This document shows, in pieces, positions 20,501 to 24,497 of a DNA stretch of 24,497 nt. The DNA comes from a virus. The DNA lies in IMG/VR virus record IMGVR_UViG_3300030116_000745, positions 1 through 24,497 of that record. The stretch is one strand, 5' to 3'. The translations under genes and the position numbers were made by a program. The notes beneath the pieces were generated by a model. The model had not been told where the DNA came from. It worked only from the letters and a program-made list of their open reading frames with translations, and searched no databases. The number at the start of each line of letters is the position of its first letter. Position 1 is the first letter of the stretch.

Positions 20501-20746
20501 AGTTCATGGAGTCAGCAAAGAGCCGCTAAATCAACAGGCAAAACTTTAGAAAAAGAATGGATTAGTTTTAGAGATGGAATTGTTAGAGAAGCTCACTTTG
20601 AACTAGACAATCAAAGAGTGCCGCTGAACAGCTTTTATCTGTATAATGGTATTAAGTTAGACAGGCCGAGAGATCCTAACGCACCGATAGGATTAATCGC
20701 AAACTGTAGATGTAGTGAATCATATATTGAGGTAATAGATGAGTGA
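17504..20746 (+). CDS. Portal protein fused to extra domains and a MuF-like C-terminus
   Basis: This 1080-residue protein is unusually long for a portal. Residues 1 to ~415 are an HK97-type portal ('DPRNHRRGLAPLRSVM', 'INEERISAVLGVPSILAGL', 'RELREFFTEQKLIPSW'). Residues ~438-503 form a small beta barrel ('IKVGDSVSWSIN...GIIKSINSTD') of the Tudor-like type common in marine phages. Residues ~535-602 contain 'LRKVFERGVGAYRNNPESVRG..SADQWAMARVNAFL' and 'DTDLLPPDHP'. A basic linker (611-620) leads to ~624-730 with 'RMAAWFLRHE' and 'WLLWGGD'. The end (~960-1078) is MuF-like: 'ARTEVGK', 'REAHFELDNQRVPLN', 'IGLIANCRC'. It may be processed by the adjacent protease. The portal part docks the terminase and forms the DNA channel. 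Confidence 0.9.
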   Translation: MGLTDNIRGFFKQQESVEKKMFGNVPTSQIVFPFNSDAGYYSGVNQMSPEGNSAALACLNVLGTAFSEPPLEVYKKSQDGMELIINHPASILIQNPNPNMSANLLNNYIMTSVAVYGDAFLLKLKSESGQVAQLIPLLPDMVEVKGNNEELITVYEYKQKGNTLVIPPEDMIHLRERIDPRNHRRGLAPLRSVMVEVLGDAAASQMGAALVKNTGVPSVVISPKNDLSMTSDEAENIAEVFGRRFGGENRGRPLVISGGEVDIQTLSFSPKDLEIGKLRYINEERISAVLGVPSILAGLGSGLERATYSNVRELREFFTEQKLIPSWNHFANEFTKQLLLKDFETDPTFCFKYDLSDVRALSQDEDATMQRVTQGFNAGFVTVNEARTSTQLPPLDNGDYFIRNLSLVEVPVDDSNNAIMYQQNNNDESLKFKAKLSDIKVGDSVSWSINKDPDPPSTINGIIKSINSTDETASVKVWAILEDGGHQETDRTVVVEVSKLRVISPIDTEEKQLSARVEKALKKKVEDHNASNPKFRVTIGKLRKVFERGVGAYRNNPESVRGNVTSADQWAMARVNAFLKALKTGKFPRSPFDTDLLPPDHPNASDDKYNKPKKPRRKKAIENVPSYIQKNAQRGLELLEFAGDGLTDKTKREARDMANGKISDSKVVRMAAWFLRHESDLDSERADDYLAGKGDPTAGQVAWLLWGGDISKSNKMRAYEWANRQADKVKEEKSIEFDLYGWEEPTTKFLGLPTVKHYKTRQDKKELWKAINSLENVWIDYMSGVYAKELNRQKRGLTNVAKVSNDIESLETNIDIFLTESKFEKDLLPLFYSIGDDFTVRTYDNLFPANDSFKQADPVDLNVTVDPEETIRTVFTAVAGVLPQGRSLKKIVEDGFYRGQREIPVAARSLFEDGQAAGFIQENAKKVMNDLNATTKKRVFKQIENTIKEFEDLGIINPVANTPEGDRFFNELSKRINTALGGQNLGRAKNIARTEVGKVSSWSQQRAAKSTGKTLEKEWISFRDGIVREAHFELDNQRVPLNSFYLYNGIKLDRPRDPNAPIGLIANCRCSESYIEVIDE

Positions 20747-21833
20747 AGTAAAAAGGCCAGAAGAGTTATCTTTTAAAAATGCTCCTATTGAGCTTAAAGA
20801 AGAGGGAAATAAAAGATACCTAGAAGCTGTATTTTCTTTATTTGACACAATAGACTCGGATCAGGATGTAACTAAACAGGGAGCTTTAAGATCTGGTTAT
20901 AACGGTAATAAAGTTCCGTTAGTATGGAATCATGACTGGTCTAAGGTTATAGGTAGAGGAATCATAGAAACAGACAATCAAAAAGCAGTATTCAAAGGAT
21001 ATTTTTTAGACACGGAAGCAGGGAAAGAAGCATATAACACAGTCAAAGAAATGTCCGATATGCAACAATTTTCTTACGGTTTTCAAGTAATGAAATCTAG
21101 TAAGGGTACTCATGTTGATTCAAAGGGAGAAGAAGTTCCTGTAAGAGTCTTAGAAGATGTAAAAGTATGGGAGGTATCTCCTGTGTTGGTAGGCGCACAG
21201 CAGAACTCTTTTGTACAAGCTCTTAAGTCAGGTTTACAACCAGATGATCCTGAAGATGAAGAAGTTGATGACTATGATACTGAATTTGAAGAAGTTAAAG
21301 AAATGGTAGGACAAGATGAATATACTACTCAACAGGAAGCTGCGGAAAGAGCAAAAGAGATAGGATGTGAGGGAACACATACTCTCGAAAAAGATGATGG
21401 AAGTTTAATTTATATGCCTTGTGCTACTCATAATGAATATGTAAATCAAAAAGAAAAAGCATACGGTAAGAAAAAATGTAATTACGACAAAGATGGAAAA
21501 TGTCGCAAAGAAATGAAAGATTCAGAGATTTCAAGTGAAGCTGGTACAGGTATCAGTAATTCCCAACAGGGTAAAAGACTTGGAGAACATGCAGTATCTT
21601 CTCTTGAGGAGATTAAGGCATTTACAGAGAGAATAGAAGATCTTGCTCTTCTTAAGAACTCTGAAAAGAAAACGCTTAGCTCAAAATCTACAGAGCTTGT
21701 AGTTAAATACTTAGAAGCATTGAATCATGTCTATAACAGACTAGATGACTTGCTTCTTGGTTATGGTTACGATCCTGTTAAAGATAATGAGTTATTTATA
21801 GAAGTTCAAAAGAACTTAGCCAAAGGAGAATAA
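20739..21833 (+). CDS. Prohead protease (S78 type) with C-terminal extra domains
   Basis: Residues ~1-165 are the HK97-type serine protease: 'VPLVWNHDWSKVIGRG' (catalytic His65), 'MQQFSYGFQV' (catalytic Ser112) and 'VKVWEVSPVLVGAQQNS' (Glu145). After an acidic linker (168-190) comes a ~40-residue unit 'ERAKEIGCEGTHT...IYMPCATHNEY' (203-234), seen fused in other phage head genes, then a Cys/Lys stretch (243-258). The C-terminal helix (~290-355) is probably a scaffold. The protease trims the capsid delta-domain during maturation. The start overlaps the portal stop by 8 bases. Confidence 0.88.
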   Translation: MSEVKRPEELSFKNAPIELKEEGNKRYLEAVFSLFDTIDSDQDVTKQGALRSGYNGNKVPLVWNHDWSKVIGRGIIETDNQKAVFKGYFLDTEAGKEAYNTVKEMSDMQQFSYGFQVMKSSKGTHVDSKGEEVPVRVLEDVKVWEVSPVLVGAQQNSFVQALKSGLQPDDPEDEEVDDYDTEFEEVKEMVGQDEYTTQQEAAERAKEIGCEGTHTLEKDDGSLIYMPCATHNEYVNQKEKAYGKKKCNYDKDGKCRKEMKDSEISSEAGTGISNSQQGKRLGEHAVSSLEEIKAFTERIEDLALLKNSEKKTLSSKSTELVVKYLEALNHVYNRLDDLLLGYGYDPVKDNELFIEVQKNLAKGE

Positions 21834-21834
21834 A

Positions 21835-23064
21835 TTGAGTAATTTGAGAGAACTCAAAAAAGAAAGCGCTTCAAAGCGCGAGGACTTAGCTAAGGTATTT
21901 GATTCTGTACAAGACTTGTCAGAACTTTCTTCAGATCAAAAAGAAGAAATTAAAAAGAGAAATGATGAGTTAGCAGACTTACAACACAAGATTACAGAAA
22001 TTGAAAATCTTGAGGAAGTAAAGTCATCTAACAAACAAGAATTAGAATCTTCTAAAAGAGTTTCTGGGGTTTCTGTTTATGCAGAGCCAGAAAAAGAAGA
22101 AGCTAAATCTCTTGGACAACAATTCTTAGAGTCAGATGCTTATAAGTCTTTTGTCGATCATGGTATTAAAAATGTTCCTTTTGAGTCTAAAACAACTGTA
22201 ACAACTTCAGTATGGACTAGAGATACAATCTATCAACAGGTTATACCTGCGTTAGAGCCAAATCCTAATCCAGCTTTAGACTTAGTAGATTCAATTAATA
22301 CAGATCAAACAACTTACTACTTCTTACAAGAAACAAGCACAAATAACGCTGCGGAAAAAGCAGAGGGGGCAGCTTCAGGAGAAGATGCATTCAGCTATAC
22401 AGCAGTTACAGCGCCAGTAAGAAAATTCATTACAACTCTACCTATTACAAGTGAGTTACTTGAAGATCAAGCTGGAGCAAGAGCTTACTTCGATGGAAGA
22501 TTAGCAAATCATGTTATGCAAAGATTAGAGAAGCAATTCCTAGTCGGTGGTGGTGTAGCTCCTGACATAAAAGGACTTACACAACAAACAGGAATCAATA
22601 CAATTACCTATACCGCAGGAGCATTTCCCGCAACTGCTGGAGGTAAATTAAGAACTGTTTTAGATGGTATCAAAGACATAGAAGTTAATGCTTTTATGAG
22701 TCCAGATGCTATTTTAATGAGTCCACCTGCGTACAATGCGCTAGTTGCACAAGTAGATGGAAACAACAACTTCATGCTAGGACAGTCAGCGTTAGCTGGT
22801 ACTCCAACTATATGGGGATTACCTGTTGTTAAATCTTCGCAGATCGGTGGAGCAGTTTCTACAACTATTGATGTAGTAGTCGGTAAATTTGGTGGAGGTC
22901 TAGCCGCTAACCATGTATTTAGAAGAGGAATGGAATTACAAATTTCTGATTCTGCTAAAGATGGAGATTTTGGTAAAGACATTTTAACCGTTAAAGCATC
23001 ATTACGATATGCTTTAGCTGTTTATAAACCACAAGCATTTACAAGAATCAACGACATAGAATAA
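21835..23064 (+). CDS. HK97-type major capsid protein, TTG start
   Basis: This 409-residue protein starts with TTG (21835), with AAAGGAG six bases ahead. The N-terminal ~105 residues are a charged coiled-coil delta-domain ('RKRNDELADLQHKITEI'-like stretch seen at 40-58), expected to scaffold assembly and be removed by the protease. The rest is the HK97 capsid fold: 'TSVWTRDTIYQQVIPALE', 'APVRKFITTLPITSELLEDQ', 'RLEKQFLVGGG', 'MSPPAYNALVAQVDGNN' and a final 'LRYALAVYKPQAFTRI'. Each stretch suits the E-loop, spine helix and P-domain order. Non-ATG starting of such an abundant protein is notable. Confidence 0.93.
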   Translation: MSNLRELKKESASKREDLAKVFDSVQDLSELSSDQKEEIKKRNDELADLQHKITEIENLEEVKSSNKQELESSKRVSGVSVYAEPEKEEAKSLGQQFLESDAYKSFVDHGIKNVPFESKTTVTTSVWTRDTIYQQVIPALEPNPNPALDLVDSINTDQTTYYFLQETSTNNAAEKAEGAASGEDAFSYTAVTAPVRKFITTLPITSELLEDQAGARAYFDGRLANHVMQRLEKQFLVGGGVAPDIKGLTQQTGINTITYTAGAFPATAGGKLRTVLDGIKDIEVNAFMSPDAILMSPPAYNALVAQVDGNNNFMLGQSALAGTPTIWGLPVVKSSQIGGAVSTTIDVVVGKFGGGLAANHVFRRGMELQISDSAKDGDFGKDILTVKASLRYALAVYKPQAFTRINDIE

Positions 23065-23080
23065 GTTAATTATGGATGAA

Positions 23081-23123
23081 CAGAGCCATGAGTTTGTTTT
23101 AACGAATACAATTCTTGGCTCTG
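23081..23123 (+). other. Hairpin downstream of the capsid gene
   Basis: CAGAGCCA (23081..23088) pairs exactly with TGGCTCTG (23116..23123) across a 27-base loop. There is no T run, so it is not a standard terminator. It lies just after the major capsid stop and could set a processing or attenuation point between capsid and downstream genes. It would sit in untranslated leader if the next gene begins at 23150. Confidence 0.35.
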
Positions 23124-23149
23124 GATTCCATGAGGAGAAAAACAAAAAT

Positions 23150-23347
23150 ATGAAATATATTGAAAAAGAATCTGATTTTGTCTGGAAAGATACAAAGACA
23201 GGAAAGTTTGCTAAAGGAAAAGAATGTCCATTTATTAGTGGTGTTCTTGTAGCTGGAATGGGTGATCCTTTACCAGATGTTAAAATAGCTCCTAAAAAAG
23301 CTCCTGCGTCAAAGACAAAAGCAGTAAAACCATCAGAAAATAAATAG
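23150..23347 (+). CDS. Small protein after the capsid gene, Ala/Pro/Lys-rich tail
   Basis: The protein begins 'MKYIEKESDFVWKDTKTGKFAKGKECP' and ends in a disordered 'KKAPASKTKAVKPSENK'. ATG 23150 follows GAGGAG by 12 bases; an in-frame ATG at 23072 would add 26 residues (91 in total) but has no SD and would code through the hairpin at 23081. Small proteins between the capsid and connector genes are often head decoration or completion proteins, but no family motif is visible. Confidence 0.6.
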   Translation: MKYIEKESDFVWKDTKTGKFAKGKECPFISGVLVAGMGDPLPDVKIAPKKAPASKTKAVKPSENK

Positions 23348-23350
23348 GAC

Positions 23351-24028
23351 ATGAGCCAGACTTATTGCGCTTTATCTGAGTTAAAAACTTGGTTAGGTCT
23401 ATCAGGATCAGGTCAAGATGATAACTTAAATGCGTCTATTAAGTCTGCCTCTAGTTCTATAGCTAAATATTGTGGAAGGCAGTTTGATATTGATTCTACA
23501 GTTCAAACTAGAGTCTATGACTGTGAGTTTATGGATTATGCTTTTGTTGATGACATAGCAACAACAACTGGTTTAATTGTTAAAACTTTAAACGCAGATG
23601 CTTCTGTGCATGAAACTTTAACAATTAACACAGATTTTTTATTAGCTCCATACAATGCTGATAAGCTCGATCCAGCTATTCCATTTGATAAAATCGTTAT
23701 GAATATAGAGAATGGAGGAAAAGTATTACCAGTTGAACACAGACAGGGATTACAAGTTACAGCAAAGTTTGGTTTCCCTAGTGTTCCTGATGATGTCAAA
23801 CAAGCTGCCTTGATTCAATCAGCTAGATACTTCCAGAGAAAAAATAGTCCAATGGGATTTTCTGGAAATCCAGAAACAGGCCAAGCTCCTATAATGTTTT
23901 TAAGTCAATTAGATCCTGATGTCAAGACAATGATTCGACATTATAAGAAATCTACAATTACTCTTGCTAGTGGAAGGCCTTATGTTGGCTTAGTTGCTAT
24001 TGAAAACAATAGGCAATATGGAGTATGA
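23351..24028 (+). CDS. Head-tail connector (HK97 gp6-like)
   Basis: This 225-residue protein opens 'YCALSELKTWLGLSGSGQDDNLNASIKSASSSIAKYCGRQFD', the helix-turn-helix pattern of phage head-tail connector proteins of the gp6 type. These form a ring under the portal. A beta-rich central region and 'PDDVKQAALIQSARYFQRKNSPMGF' (another typical helix) follow. The stop overlaps the next ATG (ATGA). Confidence 0.82.
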   Translation: MSQTYCALSELKTWLGLSGSGQDDNLNASIKSASSSIAKYCGRQFDIDSTVQTRVYDCEFMDYAFVDDIATTTGLIVKTLNADASVHETLTINTDFLLAPYNADKLDPAIPFDKIVMNIENGGKVLPVEHRQGLQVTAKFGFPSVPDDVKQAALIQSARYFQRKNSPMGFSGNPETGQAPIMFLSQLDPDVKTMIRHYKKSTITLASGRPYVGLVAIENNRQYGV

Positions 24029-24497
24029 AACTAACTCTTAATGGAGCTTTAGATCTTTCAAGATCTATAAATGGACAAAGTATCTGGAATACAAGATCTT
24101 TAGAATATGTAAACGGTTTAGCAAAAGATTTTAAAGAAGAATCAATAGATAGATTAGTTTTACCTCCATCTCCTAGATCACAAAGAGGCAGAGGTAATAA
24201 AAATACAGGAAACTTGAGAAGATCTATATATACAAAGAAGTTTAAGAATACCAGCTCTCTTAGGATTTCAGAGGGATTCAGTTTAGCTACTGATGTTGAT
24301 TATGCTCCGTTTGTGCATGGAAAACCTATATTTAGAGCTTTTAGGCCAGTTTTAAAAACAAAACCTTTTTTTCCTCCGTACCATAAAGGATCGAGTTTAG
24401 ACAAGTGGGCAAGAAGAGGTAAACCTAAGATGAGTGCTTTTTTAGTTGCTAAAAAGATTTCAAAGAGAGGTTTAAAAATGAAGCCGTTTATTGGCGG
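24025..24497 (+). CDS. HK97 gp10-like head-tail/neck protein, N-terminal part (cut by window edge)
   Basis: This is the 5' part of the gene completed at 2..217 across the circle junction (187 residues in all). It has 'NKNTGNLRRSIYTKKFK', 'LATDVDYAPFVHGKPIF' and 'RPVLKTKPFFPP', the hallmark order of HK97 gp10-family proteins: strand pairs, then 'V.YA..VE.G', then a 'RPF..PA' type segment. The protein completes the head-tail joint. The open frame runs to the last base without a stop. Confidence 0.85.
   Translation, partial: MKLTLNGALDLSRSINGQSIWNTRSLEYVNGLAKDFKEESIDRLVLPPSPRSQRGRGNKNTGNLRRSIYTKKFKNTSSLRISEGFSLATDVDYAPFVHGKPIFRAFRPVLKTKPFFPPYHKGSSLDKWARRGKPKMSAFLVAKKISKRGLKMKPFIG
24372..24497. 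repeat. Terminal direct repeat, right copy
   Basis: This is the right copy of the 126-base end repeat (left copy 1..126). It differs at one base, T at 24420 against G at 49, a synonymous glycine codon change. The coding frame of the gp10-like gene runs through it, so it marks circular closure. Confidence 0.93.

Overview
This window is an essentially complete genome of a small tailed phage (siphovirus type), opened at an arbitrary point inside a gene. The first 126 bases recur at the end (1..126 = 24372..24497, one mismatch), so the molecule assembled as a circle of about 24,371 bp. The DNA is AT-rich (roughly one third G+C by eye) and genes are tightly packed, often overlapping by 1-20 bases. 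All but one lie on the + strand. No integrase, repressor, DNA polymerase, RNA polymerase or tRNA gene was seen, so the phage is probably virulent and relies on the host for replication. The host cannot be read directly. An r1t-like holin, a muralytic enzyme without spanins, TTG starts, and a -10 box placed so that the terminase mRNA would be leaderless fit a low-GC Gram-positive (perhaps marine actinobacterial) host. That is inference.

Layout, following the circle. Packaging and head genes: small terminase (15790), large terminase (16271), a 1080-residue portal fused through several extra domains to a MuF-like C-terminus (17504), S78 prohead protease with extra domains (20739), HK97-type major capsid protein (21835), a small protein (23150), head-tail connector (23351), and an HK97 gp10-like protein that spans the cut (24025..end, then 2..217). 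Tail genes: tail terminator (217), a small protein (624), two tandem tail-tube paralogues (793, 1522), a tail assembly chaperone pair probably joined by +1 frameshifting (1967/2310), tape measure (2499), a tail hub-type protein (4379) and a string of small tail-tip/fibre proteins (5641-7238).

Next come a non-AUG-start gene (7262), a calcineurin-like metallophosphoesterase (7500), and a lysis-type cassette: DUF5675-like protein, mini zinc ribbon and holin (8721-9643). A strong bidirectional terminator follows (9679). The region 9711-10151 holds a possible membrane micropeptide, a terminator for the opposite strand, the single minus-strand gene (a small zinc-ribbon protein) and a divergent promoter region with mirror-image ribosome binding sites.

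The early/accessory region (10152-15764) encodes many short proteins, several with paired CxxC motifs, plus a putative single-strand-annealing-like protein (11198), a replication-initiation-like protein (11851) followed by a repeat-rich candidate origin (12274-12365), an MT-A70 adenine methyltransferase (12620), a lysozyme-like transglycosylase (13434), a Mom-like DNA modification protein (13994) and an HTH protein (14705).

The points most worth a second look are the Mom-like plus MT-A70 pair (both expected to act on adenine N6), the portal polyprotein, the likely UUU-C +1 frameshift in the tail chaperone, the concentration of mini zinc-ribbon proteins, the holin-adjacent DUF5675-like protein with an H...GC motif and a strong internal start, and the leaderless arrangement at the small terminase.
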